A stretch of DNA of 64,000 nucleotides from the NCBI RefSeq assembly GCF_008014745.1, contig NZ_VPFD01000019.1, positions 57,211 through 121,210 on the forward strand, in the 5' to 3' direction. The first letter of the stretch is position 1; each line of letters begins with the position of its first letter. Shown piece after piece: positions 36,418 to 45,524 of this stretch. The notes under the pieces were generated by a model. That model ran no database searches and was not told the origin of the DNA. It saw nothing but the letters and a program-made list of their open reading frames with translations. A program made the position numbers and the translations under genes. Source of the stretch: Massilia arenae (GTDB taxonomy: Bacteria; Pseudomonadota; Gammaproteobacteria; Burkholderiales; Burkholderiaceae_D).

Positions 36418-38475
36418 ATGCATCTCCGTCCTATCGCCTGCGCGCTGGCCGCGCTGTCCGCCACGTCCGCCGTCCACGCCGACGACTTCCAGCTCCAGCG
36501 CGTGCTGGTCGAGGGCGCGCGCGCCTCCCAGCTCGGCATCGCCGATTCGGCCGGCGCCGGCAGCGCGGGCGCGAAAGACCTGGCGGGCCGCATCGCCTAC
36601 CGCCCGGGCGAACTGCTCGAAGTCACGCCCGGCCTGATCGCCAGCCAGCACAGCGGCGAAGGCAAGGCCAACCAGTTCTACCTGCGCGGCTTCAACCTCG
36701 ACCACGGCACCGATCTCGCCACCTGGGTCGATGGCATGCCGGTCAACCAGCGCAGCCACGCCCACGGCCAGGGCTGGACCGACCTGAACTTCCTGATCCC
36801 CGAACTGGTCGGCCGCCTCGACTACCGCAAAGGCCCCTATTCGGCGCGCGAAGGCGACTTCTCGTCGGCCGGCGTGGCCTCGCTCACCTATGCCAACCGG
36901 CTGGTGAAAAACATCGCCTCGGCCACCGTCGGCCAGGACGGCTACCGGCGCGCGCTGGTCGCCGGCTCGTCCGAGGTGACGGGCGGCAGCCTGCTGTACG
37001 CGCTGGAAGCGATGCACAACGACGGCCCGTGGACGCGACCGGACGACTACCGCAAGCTCAACGCCGTGCTGCGGTTCAGCCAGGGCTACGCCAACAATGG
37101 CTGGAGCGTGACCGCAATGGGCTATCGCGGCGACTGGGATTCCACCGACCAGATCCCGCTGCGCGGGGTGCGGGATGGCCGCCTGGGGCGCTACGACCTG
37201 GTCGACGACAGCGATGGCGGCGCGGCGCGGCGCTTCAGCCTGTCGGGCATCTGGCGCCGGACCGATGCCGACTCGGCCAGCAAGGTGAGCGCCTATGCGA
37301 TCCGCAACCAGCTCGCGCTGTTCTCGAACTTCACTTATTTTCTGAACGACCCGGTGAATGGCGACCAGTTTGCCCAGCCCGACCGCCGCGTGACCACCGG
37401 CCTGGACGCCACCCACACCTGGCATATGCACCGCACCGAAACGCTGTCGTCCGACCTGACGGTGGGCTTTCAAGTCCAGAACGACAATATCTTCAACGGC
37501 CTGTACGACACGCGCCAGCGCCAGCGCATCGCGACCACGCGCGAAGACCATATCGTCGAGACCAGCGGCGCCGTCTTCATCGAAAGCGCGACCCGCTGGA
37601 GCGATGCGCTGCGCACGGTGGCGGGTATCCGGGCCAGCAACTACCGCTTCCGCGTGGACGGCGACCGGCCGGAGAATGCCGGTAAGGCGCATGACACGCT
37701 GGTCACGCCGACACTGAACATCGTCTATGGCCCATGGGCGGCGACCGAGCTGTATGCCAACTACGGCCACGGCTTCCACAGCAACGATGCGCGCGGCACG
37801 GTGGCGACCGTCGATCCGAAGAACCTGGACGCGGTCGATCCGACGCCCGGCCTGGTGCGTTCGCGTGGTGTTGAATTCGGCGTGCGCACCGAGGCGATCC
37901 CGAAGATGCAGACGTCGCTGGCCGTGTACCGCCTCGACTTCGATTCCGAGCTGACCTATATCGGCGACGCCGGCAATACCGAGGCGGGCGATCCAAGCCG
38001 ACGCTACGGCATCGAGTTCTCGAACTATTACCGCCCACTTAAATGGCTGTCGATCGACCTGGACGCGGCTTGGGCGCGCGCCCGCTCGCGTGGCGCAAAC
38101 CTCGACGGCATCCGGGACGCCGGCCGTCGCATCCCCGGCGCCATCGAAGGCGTCGCCCAGCTGGGCGTGACCGTGGACCCGCGCGGCCCGTGGTCGGGTT
38201 CCCTGCGCCTGCGCTGGTTCGGCCCGCGTCCGCTGGTCGAAGACGACAGCGTGCGTTCGAGTTCCAGCCTGACGCTCAATGGCCGCATCGGCTACCGGCT
38301 GGCGAACGACCTGCGCCTGGAGCTGGAAGCCTTCAATCTCACCAACCGGCGCGCCTCGGCCATCGACTACTTCTACGAGTCGCAGCTGCAGGGCGAAGCC
38401 GCCCCGGTGGCCGATGTGCACTTCCACCCGATCGAGCCACGCTCGCTGCGCCTGACCCTGGTCAAGCAGTGGTAG
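36418..38475 (+). CDS. TonB-dependent receptor
   Basis: A 685-residue outer-membrane receptor: signal peptide to about 20 (SAVHA), plug domain (LLEVTPGLIASQHSGEGKANQFYLRGFNLDHGTD, DYRKGPYSAREGDFSSAG), then a 22-strand barrel ending in aromatic Trp. The plug motif QFYLRGFNLDHGTDLATWVDG belongs to the group of receptors of unknown ligand often seen with nickel, cobalt or peptide uptake, not to catecholate siderophore receptors. It is the last gene of a block with two M1 peptidases and DUF6702. No Fur box is visible upstream. The ligand may be a peptide or peptide-metal complex (inference). Confidence 0.88.
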   Translation: MHLRPIACALAALSATSAVHADDFQLQRVLVEGARASQLGIADSAGAGSAGAKDLAGRIAYRPGELLEVTPGLIASQHSGEGKANQFYLRGFNLDHGTDLATWVDGMPVNQRSHAHGQGWTDLNFLIPELVGRLDYRKGPYSAREGDFSSAGVASLTYANRLVKNIASATVGQDGYRRALVAGSSEVTGGSLLYALEAMHNDGPWTRPDDYRKLNAVLRFSQGYANNGWSVTAMGYRGDWDSTDQIPLRGVRDGRLGRYDLVDDSDGGAARRFSLSGIWRRTDADSASKVSAYAIRNQLALFSNFTYFLNDPVNGDQFAQPDRRVTTGLDATHTWHMHRTETLSSDLTVGFQVQNDNIFNGLYDTRQRQRIATTREDHIVETSGAVFIESATRWSDALRTVAGIRASNYRFRVDGDRPENAGKAHDTLVTPTLNIVYGPWAATELYANYGHGFHSNDARGTVATVDPKNLDAVDPTPGLVRSRGVEFGVRTEAIPKMQTSLAVYRLDFDSELTYIGDAGNTEAGDPSRRYGIEFSNYYRPLKWLSIDLDAAWARARSRGANLDGIRDAGRRIPGAIEGVAQLGVTVDPRGPWSGSLRLRWFGPRPLVEDDSVRSSSSLTLNGRIGYRLANDLRLELEAFNLTNRRASAIDYFYESQLQGEAAPVADVHFHPIEPRSLRLTLVKQW

Positions 38476-38539
38476 CATTGACTTTTGGTGGCTCCCGGCC
38501 TGTAATGAGATCTTTCCATCTCCTGCCCGGGTGACCACC

Positions 38540-39331
38540 ATGCCGTTGCGTTCCCTGCTCGCCATCGTCTGGATCAGCACCGGCATCTTCAGCATCTATA
38601 TCGCCACCTTCTACGGCGGCGCGATCCTGGCCGGCACCCTCGAGAAGGACTGGAACGAGGTGCTGCCGCGTCTCTACGAACCCGGCGCGATCGCCGCCGC
38701 GACGATGATCGGCATGCACTTCATCGCCGGATCCAGCGTGCTGCTGCTCGGCCCCCTGCAATTCATCCCCGCCCTGCGCATGCGGCATCCGCGCCTGCAC
38801 CGCTGGACCGGCCGCGTCTACCTGGTCTCGGCCCTACTGGCCGGGATCGGCGGCCTGGCCTACCTGGCCCTGAAGGGCGCGGTGGGCGGCATCGTGATGG
38901 AGATCGGCTTCGGCCTGTACGGCGTGCTGACGGTGCTGGCGGCGCTGCAGGCCTGGCGTCATGCGGCGGCGCGCCGCCTCGACCTGCACCGCGCCTGGGC
39001 GATCCGCCTGTTCGCCCTCGGCATCGGCTCCTGGCTGTACCGCATGTACTACGGCATCTGGCTCAAGGGGCTGGGCGGCGCCGGCCATACCGGCACCTTC
39101 GACGGGCCGTTCGACATGACGATGAGTTTCTTCTTCTACGTGCCGAACCTGCTGGTCGCCGAATACTTCATCCGGCGCCAGGCTACGCCCAGATTCTCGA
39201 TGCCGCGCCGCGTGCTCGGCCAGGCCGGGATCGTGGCGCTGGTGCTGGTGCTGCTGGCGGCGACCTGGCTGTTCGCCCATGCCTACTGGCTGCCGCATAT
39301 CGGGCGCCGGCTGGCGCCGCTGTTCGCCTGA
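38540..39331 (+). CDS. DUF2306 membrane protein
   Basis: A 263-residue inner-membrane protein with about seven hydrophobic segments. RMRHPRLHRWTGRVYLV and DLHRAWAIRLFALG are the conserved basic His-containing motifs of DUF2306, reminiscent of haem-coordinating histidines in cytochrome b561-like folds. The function is not known. ATG 38540 is preferred to GTG 38531 nine bases upstream; the ribosome site is poor in both cases. Confidence 0.8.
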   Translation: MPLRSLLAIVWISTGIFSIYIATFYGGAILAGTLEKDWNEVLPRLYEPGAIAAATMIGMHFIAGSSVLLLGPLQFIPALRMRHPRLHRWTGRVYLVSALLAGIGGLAYLALKGAVGGIVMEIGFGLYGVLTVLAALQAWRHAAARRLDLHRAWAIRLFALGIGSWLYRMYYGIWLKGLGGAGHTGTFDGPFDMTMSFFFYVPNLLVAEYFIRRQATPRFSMPRRVLGQAGIVALVLVLLAATWLFAHAYWLPHIGRRLAPLFA

Positions 39332-39396
39332 TCCAGCGCATCTTTCCTTCGGCGGGGGCCCTCACCGGTAAAGACGAAAAGTGCTACGCTAACGGG

Positions 39397-40134
39397 ATGA
39401 CTACACCGCAACTCCCCTATCTCGAGCCGTCGCAGCTGACGGACGCCCTGCGCAGCACCGGTTATGCCGTGCTGCGTCCCGCCGACGTGGCCGCCCTGGC
39501 CGGCTGCGGCATCGGCGAGCTGGACTCGCTCGTGCCGAGCTGGGACCGGCTCGAGCTGGACGAATACCTCAAGGACGGCGGCCGCTATCGGCGCCGCCGC
39601 CACTCCTGCTTCATCGACGACGCCGGCCAGCTGACGCAGACGCCGCACCGCGCGCACTGGCAGCCGGTCGAGTACAACGCGCTGCACGGCGGCATGCACC
39701 GCCTGTTCGCGCCGATGGAAGCGGCCACCGTGGCCAACCCGGCCTGGGACCGGCTGCTAAGTGCGCTGGGCCAAGTCTGTTCACAGGTCGCGGGCCAGCA
39801 GCGCTGGTTCGTCGAAGCGCACCAGTTCCGCATCGACACCGCCGACGGCATCGGCCGCCCGACGCCCGAAGGCGCGCACCGCGACGGCGTCAACTTCGTG
39901 GCCGTCATCCTCATCAATCGCAAGGACATCAAGGGCGGCGAAACGCGCGTGTTCGACGCCGACGGCCCGGCCGGCCAGCGCTTCACCATGCTCGAGCCCT
40001 GGACCCTGCTGCTGCTGGACGACGCCGCCGTGATCCACGAATCGACGCCGATCCAGCCGCTGCGCGACCATGGCTACCGCGATACGCTGGTGCTGACCTG
40101 GCGCGCCAATGCCTTCCAGGGCGAAGACGCCTGA
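39397..40134 (+). CDS. 2-oxoglutarate/Fe(II) dioxygenase, IDO-like
   Basis: A 245-residue cytosolic protein of the 2OG-Fe_Oxy_2 family. The iron triad is visible: H161 and D163 (AHRDG) and H214 (VIHEST), with a likely 2-oxoglutarate-binding Arg in HGYRDTLVLTWRA. Relatives such as L-isoleucine dioxygenase hydroxylate free amino acids; the substrate here is unknown. It stands alone 65 bp after the DUF2306 gene. A terminator-like hairpin 24 bp downstream is oriented for the opposite strand. Confidence 0.82.
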   Translation: MTTPQLPYLEPSQLTDALRSTGYAVLRPADVAALAGCGIGELDSLVPSWDRLELDEYLKDGGRYRRRRHSCFIDDAGQLTQTPHRAHWQPVEYNALHGGMHRLFAPMEAATVANPAWDRLLSALGQVCSQVAGQQRWFVEAHQFRIDTADGIGRPTPEGAHRDGVNFVAVILINRKDIKGGETRVFDADGPAGQRFTMLEPWTLLLLDDAAVIHESTPIQPLRDHGYRDTLVLTWRANAFQGEDA

Positions 40135-40148
40135 ACTCTTCCACAAGC

Positions 40149-40185
40149 AAAAAAAAACGCCCGCGAACCTGAAGGTTGGCGGGCG
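40149..40185 (-). terminator. Intrinsic terminator (minus strand)
   Basis: A 7-bp GC stem (40158-40164 with 40179-40185), an inner stem of four pairs around a TTCA loop, then nine T on the minus strand (complement of 40149-40157). Orientation shows it ends minus-strand transcription, although no protein gene lies upstream on that strand. For the plus-strand dioxygenase gene it lacks a U-tract. Confidence 0.75.
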
Positions 40186-40224
40186 GGAATCCAATTTTCG
40201 GAGAAAACTGGAGGAGACAGTTCC
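40149..40224 (-). ncRNA. Putative small RNA with anti-Shine-Dalgarno stretch
   Basis: On the minus strand, TTGCAC (40248-40253) and TATATT (40225-40230) are separated by exactly 17 bp. About 70 nt further on is an intrinsic terminator. The predicted transcript starts near 40218 with a C/U-rich 5' end containing CTCCTCC (complement of 40210-40216), which is complementary to ribosome-binding sites. No ORF of use lies in it. The gap between the flanking genes (40135-40494) is otherwise empty and AT-richer. The 3' boundary is well supported; the 5' end is a guess. Confidence 0.5.
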
Positions 40225-40494
40225 AATATAGTCTTTTTTATTGTGCAGTGCAATACGGTAGAAGTACTGTAGTTGTTTCAATAGAGGAAGCCCTCTAAAT
40301 CAGGCCGGCTGCCTGGGCGTTTGCGGCAGTGCGCCATTTCCCATTCTTCGACATTCCCTCTGTTTCGGCCCTCTTTTAGCCCGACAAATCCCTCTATCGT
40401 GCCAGCCACGCCGGCCATGCTGAGGCGCGTGCGCACCGGTTGGCCGTACCGCTTTTGCTACACTTCTTTGCTATAGCCAAAAGACATAGAGACC

Positions 40495-41646
40495 ATGATC
40501 AAACTTCGCGCTCCGCGTACGCTCGTCATTGCCCTGGGCGCCGCCGCCCTGTGCGCCACCGTCGCACTGGCCACCGCCAACCGCGCCACCGCCAAGGATG
40601 AAAAAGCGCCGCCGCGCCCCGCCCTGAGCGTCAGCACCGCCCGCCCCGCCTCCACCAGCCTGCCAATCGACCTCACCGCCAACGGCAGCATCGCCGCCTG
40701 GCAGGACGCCGTGATCGGCAGCGAATCGAACGGCCTGCGCCTGGCCGAGGTGCGGGTGAATGTCGGCGACGTGGTCAAGAAGGGGCAGGTGCTGGCGGTC
40801 TTTGCCGACGAAACGGTGCGCGCCGAGATCGAGGGCGCGCGCGCCGCGCTGCTCGAAGCCCAGGCCAACCAGCAGGAAGCGAAGGCCAACGCCGACCGCG
40901 CCCGCGCGCTGGAGAGCTCGGGCGCGCTGAGCGCGCAGCAGGTTACCCAGTACGTCACCGGCGAAATGACCGCCGCGGCGCGCGTCAAATCGGCCCAGGC
41001 CACCCTCACCCAGCAGCAGCTGCGCCTGAAATACACGCAGGTGGTCGCCCCCGACAGCGGCGTGATCTCGGCGCGCACGGCCACCGTCGGCGCCGTGGTC
41101 GGCGTCGGCACCGAACTATTCCGCATGATCCGCCAGGGCCGCCTCGAATGGCGCGCCGAAGTCGTGGCGCAAGACCTGGGCCGCATCAAGCCCGGCGCCA
41201 GGGCGACCGTGCGCGCCGCCAGCGGAGCGGAGATCGCCGGCAAGGTGCGCACCGTGGCGCCGTCGGTCGATCCGCAGACCCGCATCGCCCTGGTCTACGT
41301 CGACCTGCCGCCGGCGCTGTCCAACGACACCCCGCTCAAGGCCGGCATGTTCGCCAGCGGCCGCTTCGAGCTGGGCACGTCGAACGCGCTCACCGTGCCG
41401 CAGCAGGCGGTCGCCGTGCGCGACGGCTTCAGCTATGTGTTCCGGCTGAATCCGGACAGCCGCGTGAGCCAGGTGAAGGTGACCCTCGGACGCCGCCTGG
41501 GCGAGCGGGTCGAGGTGGTAAGCGGCGTGAATGCCGACATGGCGATCGTGGTCCAGGGCGCGGGCTTCCTCAACGACGGCGATCTGGTGCGCAATATCGT
41601 CGCCACTCCGGCGCCGGCGGCCGCTCGCACGAGCGCCGCGCGCTGA
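40495..41646 (+). CDS. RND efflux periplasmic adaptor (membrane fusion protein)
   Basis: A 383-residue HlyD/AcrA-type adaptor: signal segment to about residue 33, lipoyl halves (GSIAAWQDAVIGSESNGLRLAEVRVNVGD and YTQVVAPDSGVISARTATVG), an alpha-helical hairpin between them (ALLEAQANQQEAKANADRARALESSG), and a beta-barrel and membrane-proximal domain. It has no lipobox Cys, so it is anchored by its N-terminal helix or is soluble. It is followed after 10 bp by the pump gene. No outer-membrane channel gene is present; a TolC-like protein elsewhere must serve. Confidence 0.9.
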   Translation: MIKLRAPRTLVIALGAAALCATVALATANRATAKDEKAPPRPALSVSTARPASTSLPIDLTANGSIAAWQDAVIGSESNGLRLAEVRVNVGDVVKKGQVLAVFADETVRAEIEGARAALLEAQANQQEAKANADRARALESSGALSAQQVTQYVTGEMTAAARVKSAQATLTQQQLRLKYTQVVAPDSGVISARTATVGAVVGVGTELFRMIRQGRLEWRAEVVAQDLGRIKPGARATVRAASGAEIAGKVRTVAPSVDPQTRIALVYVDLPPALSNDTPLKAGMFASGRFELGTSNALTVPQQAVAVRDGFSYVFRLNPDSRVSQVKVTLGRRLGERVEVVSGVNADMAIVVQGAGFLNDGDLVRNIVATPAPAAARTSAAR

Positions 41647-41656
41647 GGACGACACG

Positions 41657-44600
41657 ATGAATTTCTCCGCCCTCTCGATTCGCAACCCGATCCCGGCGAT
41701 CATGCTGTTCGCCCTGCTCACCGTGGCGGGGCTGCTGGCCTTCAATGCCAGCAAGGTGCAGGACTTCCCGGACATCGAGCTGCCGATCGTGACCGTCACC
41801 GCGACCCTCGACGGCGCCGCCCCGGCCCAGCTCGAGACCGAGGTCGCGCGCAAGATGGAAGACTCGATCGCCACCCTGCAAGGCATCAAGAACATCTATA
41901 CCCGCGTGCTGGACGGCGTGGCCACCATCACGGTGGAGTTCATCCTCGAGCGCGATCCGGCCGATGCCGTCAACGACGTGCGCGACGCGGTCTCGCGCGT
42001 GCGCGCCGACATGCCGGCCGAGATGCGCGACCCGACTGTGACCAAGACCGCCACCGCCGGCCGCGTGGTCTCGACCTTCACCGTGGCGGCAAGCGAGGGC
42101 TCCGGCCTGGACGACCAGGACCTGAGCTGGTTCGTCGACAACGACGTCTCCAAGCGCCTGCTGAGCGTGCCCGGCCTGGGCGCCGTCAAGCGCGTGGGCG
42201 GCGTGACGCGCGAAGTGCGGGTCGAACTGGACGATCAACGGATGGCCGCGCTGCGCGTCTCGGCGCTGGACGTCTCGCGCCAGCTGCGCAATGTGCAGCG
42301 CGAGGCGCCGGGTGGACGCGGCGACGTGGCCGGCGTCGAGCAATCGGTGCGCACCCTGGCCACCGTGCAGACCGCGCAACAGCTGGCGGCGATGGACATC
42401 CCGCTACCGGACGGCCGCCACGTACGCCTGGATCAGGTGGCGACAGTGCGCGACACGGTCGAGGAGCAGCGTGCGCTGGCCGAGCAGGATGGCCGCAAGG
42501 TGGTCGCCTTCGAGGTGTTCCGCACCCGAGGCGCCGGCGAGATCGATGTCGCCACCGGGGCGCGCGCCGCCATGGAACAGCTGGGCAAGGAAAATCCCAA
42601 GCTCGTGATCAGGGAAGTGATCGACAACTCCTACTCGGTCGAAGAAAACTTCGACGCCTCGATGCACATGCTGTACGAAGGCGCGCTGCTGGCGGTGCTG
42701 GTGGTGTGGTGGTTCCTGCGCGACTGGCGCGCGACCCTGATCGCGGCGGCCGCCCTGCCGCTGTCGGTGATCCCGGCCTTCCTGGGCCAGTACCTGTTCG
42801 GCTACACGCTGAACATGGTCACGCTGCTGTCGCTGGCCCTGGTGGTCGGCGTGCTGGTCGACGATGCGATCGTCGAGATCGAGAACATCTCGCGCCACCT
42901 CCACATGGGCAAGACGCCGATGCAGGCCGCGCTGGAAGCGGCCGACGAGATCGGGATGGCGGTGATCGCGACCACCTTCGCCCTGGTCGCCGTGTTCCTG
43001 CCGACCGCCTTCATGGGCGGCATCCCCGGCAAATTCTTCAAGCAATTCGGCTGGACCGCGGTGCTGGCCATCCTGGCGTCGCTGCTGGTGGCGCGCCTGT
43101 TGACGCCGATGATGTGCGCCTACCTGATGAAGGCGCCCAAGCATATCCACGTCGACGCCCAGGGTAACCCTCAGGCGCCGCCGGACGGCCCGCTGATGCG
43201 CCGCTATCTCGCCGTCATGCAGTGGTGCCTGCGCCGGCGCGGCCTGACCATGCTCGGCGCGGCCCTGTTCTTCGTCGGCTCGCTGGCCCTGGTGCCGCTG
43301 CTGCCGACCGGCTTCATGCCGCCGGCCGACCGCTCGCAGAGCCAGGTCAGCGTCGAGCTGCCGCCGGGCGCCACCCTGGCCCAGACCCATGCGGTGGCCG
43401 AGCAGGTGCGCCAGCAGGTGATGAAGGTGGACGGCGTCAAGAGCGTGTTCAGCTCGATCGGCGGCGGCTCCAGCGGCGACGCCTTCTCCCCCGGCGCGGC
43501 GGCCGAGGCGCGGCGCGCCGTGCTGACCATCGCCACCGTCCACCGCAGCGACCGCGATGTGAAGCTGGGCGTGATCGAGAACCGCATCCGGCAAGCGCTG
43601 GTGGACATCCCCGGCGCCCGCTTCACGGTCGGCATACCGGACGCCGGCACCAAGATGCAGCTGGTGTTGCGCAGCGACGACGCGCAAGCGCTCACCGCCG
43701 CCGCGCGTCAGGCCGAGCGCGAGCTGCGCACGTTGGGAGGGATCGGCAACGTCAGTTCCAGCGCCTCGCTGGTGCGGCCCGAGATCATCGTTCGTCCGGA
43801 CTTCGCGCGCGCGGCCGACCTCGGCGTGACGGCGGCATCGATCGGCGAAACCGTGCGCGTGGCCACCGCCGGCGACTACGAGCAATCGCTGGCCAAGATG
43901 AACCTGGACGAGCGCCAGGTGCCGATCCGGGTCAAGCTGCCGGATGCGGTGCGTGCCGACCTGGATGCGATCGGGCGCCTGATGGTGCCGGGCGCGAACG
44001 GCCCGGTGCTGCTGTCGACGGTGGCCGACATCACGATGGAAAGCGGCCCGGCCCAGATCGACCGCCTGAACCGCAGCCGCAACGTGACGCTCGACGTCGA
44101 GCTGTCCGGCCGCGCGCTCGGCGAAGTCAATGCCGAGGCGCGCGCGCTCCCGGTATTCCAGTCGCTGCCATCGTCGGTAACCATCGCGGAGCTGGGCGAC
44201 GCCCAAGAGATGCAGGCGCTGTTCAACAGCTTCGGGGTCGCGATGCTGATCGGCGTGCTGTGCATCTATGGCGTGCTGGTGCTGCTGTTCTCGGACTTCA
44301 TGCAGCCGGTGACGATCCTGGCGGCGCTGCCGCTGTCGATCGGCGGCGCGTTTGTCGCCCTGCTCTTGACCAGCAATGCGCTGTCGATGCCGACCATGAT
44401 CGGCCTGATCATGCTGATGGGGATCGTGACCAAGAACTCGATCCTGCTGGTCGACTACGCGATCCTGGCGCGCGAAGCCGGCATGAACAGGTTCGACGCC
44501 CTGGTCGACGCCTGCCACAAGCGCAGCCGCCCGATCGTGATGACCACCATCGCCATGGGCGCCGGCATGCTTCCGTTGGCGCTGGGCTTCTCGGGCGACC

Positions 44601-44797
44601 CCAGTTTCCGCTCGCCGATGGCGGTGGCCGTGATCGGCGGTCTGATCACCTCGACCTTATTGAGCCTGCTCGTGGTGCCGGCCGTCTACACCTACATCGA
44701 CGACCTGGAGCACTGGCTCAAGCGCCACGGGCGCAGGCTGCGGCGCCAGCCGGCGTCGGCGCCGGTTCCGAAGGCCGAGGAGCACAGTCCGGGATAG
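41657..44797 (+). CDS. RND efflux permease (HAE1-type)
   Basis: A 1046-residue inner-membrane pump with 12 predicted helices and two large periplasmic loops. The N-terminus MNFSALSIRNPIPAIMLFALL and FPDIELPIVTVTATLDGA are typical of MdtC/MexK-like RND pumps. The proton-relay Asp pair D402-D403 is in VGVLVDDAIVEIENI, and a relay Lys is in GIVTKNSILLVDYAI. GAGGA lies ahead of ATG 41657. Substrates (drugs, detergents) cannot be inferred. The last 141 bp are overlapped antisense by the PAP2 gene. Confidence 0.92.
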   Translation: MNFSALSIRNPIPAIMLFALLTVAGLLAFNASKVQDFPDIELPIVTVTATLDGAAPAQLETEVARKMEDSIATLQGIKNIYTRVLDGVATITVEFILERDPADAVNDVRDAVSRVRADMPAEMRDPTVTKTATAGRVVSTFTVAASEGSGLDDQDLSWFVDNDVSKRLLSVPGLGAVKRVGGVTREVRVELDDQRMAALRVSALDVSRQLRNVQREAPGGRGDVAGVEQSVRTLATVQTAQQLAAMDIPLPDGRHVRLDQVATVRDTVEEQRALAEQDGRKVVAFEVFRTRGAGEIDVATGARAAMEQLGKENPKLVIREVIDNSYSVEENFDASMHMLYEGALLAVLVVWWFLRDWRATLIAAAALPLSVIPAFLGQYLFGYTLNMVTLLSLALVVGVLVDDAIVEIENISRHLHMGKTPMQAALEAADEIGMAVIATTFALVAVFLPTAFMGGIPGKFFKQFGWTAVLAILASLLVARLLTPMMCAYLMKAPKHIHVDAQGNPQAPPDGPLMRRYLAVMQWCLRRRGLTMLGAALFFVGSLALVPLLPTGFMPPADRSQSQVSVELPPGATLAQTHAVAEQVRQQVMKVDGVKSVFSSIGGGSSGDAFSPGAAAEARRAVLTIATVHRSDRDVKLGVIENRIRQALVDIPGARFTVGIPDAGTKMQLVLRSDDAQALTAAARQAERELRTLGGIGNVSSSASLVRPEIIVRPDFARAADLGVTAASIGETVRVATAGDYEQSLAKMNLDERQVPIRVKLPDAVRADLDAIGRLMVPGANGPVLLSTVADITMESGPAQIDRLNRSRNVTLDVELSGRALGEVNAEARALPVFQSLPSSVTIAELGDAQEMQALFNSFGVAMLIGVLCIYGVLVLLFSDFMQPVTILAALPLSIGGAFVALLLTSNALSMPTMIGLIMLMGIVTKNSILLVDYAILAREAGMNRFDALVDACHKRSRPIVMTTIAMGAGMLPLALGFSGDPSFRSPMAVAVIGGLITSTLLSLLVVPAVYTYIDDLEHWLKRHGRRLRRQPASAPVPKAEEHSPG

Positions 44798-45523
44798 CCG
44801 TACAGCAGCGGCAGGACGAGCGCACGGCAGCGCGGCGACCAGGAACAGGACGATTGCGCAGGCGATCCAGATCGACCACAGGGTATGGGTCATGAAATGG
44901 GCGCCGCGCTGCTGCTGCAGATAGCCGACCGCCGCGCCGAACGCGAGCGCGAGGGCAGTCACCGCGCACGCCATGCGCGGCCGCGCCGGCAACCAGTACA
45001 CCGCCAGCGACAACAGCCACAAGGCGCTCGACGCATGCCCGGCCGGCAGGCACTGTCCGGCGACGGCGCTGGCTGGCAAGGCCTCGAACAGGCGCACATA
45101 GGGTTGATCGCCACCATAGCGCAGCAAGTCCCACGGACAATGCGAGGTGCTGAACCGCTTCAGCATGCTGATCGTCAGTGGCACCAGCAGCGCCGACAAC
45201 GCGACGATGCGCAGCCGCAGGCGCGCAAGAGCGCCCATGCCGGCGCGCGGCGAGATCAGGTCGGCCACGGCGCGGCCGATGAAGCCCAGCGCGAGCAGCA
45301 TCAGCAGCCATTTGAGGATCACGTGGCTGAAGGTCTCGGCCAGCCAGGCATGGCGCCAGGGGAAGACGCCGCCGGCGGCGTCGAACACCGCATCGGCCAG
45401 CGCCAGGTCGACGTCGGTGCAGCGGCCGATCCAGAAGATGACCAGCGCGGCGACGGCCAGCGCCACCGCCAGGCGCCGGATCGCCCGCGCCGGCAGCAGC
45501 GCGGTAGACGTGGCGCCTCCCAT
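44657..45523 (-). CDS. PAP2-family lipid phosphatase
   Basis: A 288-residue membrane phosphatase with about six helices. The three PAP2 motifs are present in variant form: KRFSTSHCPWDLLRYGG, PAGHASS and QQRGAHFMTHTLWS, the last two carrying the catalytic histidines. PAP2 enzymes beside EptA act on lipid A or on undecaprenyl/lipid phosphates. ATG 45523 lies 1 bp after the eptA stop. The natural domain ends near residue 245. The last 45 or so residues (RNRRRRRLAPQPAP and on) are an antisense read of the RND gene, so the original stop has probably been lost. Confidence 0.85.
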   Translation of the reverse strand: MGGATSTALLPARAIRRLAVALAVAALVIFWIGRCTDVDLALADAVFDAAGGVFPWRHAWLAETFSHVILKWLLMLLALGFIGRAVADLISPRAGMGALARLRLRIVALSALLVPLTISMLKRFSTSHCPWDLLRYGGDQPYVRLFEALPASAVAGQCLPAGHASSALWLLSLAVYWLPARPRMACAVTALALAFGAAVGYLQQQRGAHFMTHTLWSIWIACAIVLFLVAALPCARPAAAVRLSRTVLLGLRNRRRRRLAPQPAPVALEPVLQVVDVGVDGRHHEQAQ

Positions 45524-45524
45524 C

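Noticed and set aside
36406..38595. Minus-strand ORF of 729 codons
   Set aside because: Antisense shadow of the TonB-dependent receptor.
42404..44518. Minus-strand ORF of 704 codons
   Set aside because: Antisense shadow of the RND pump; His/Gln/Arg-rich.
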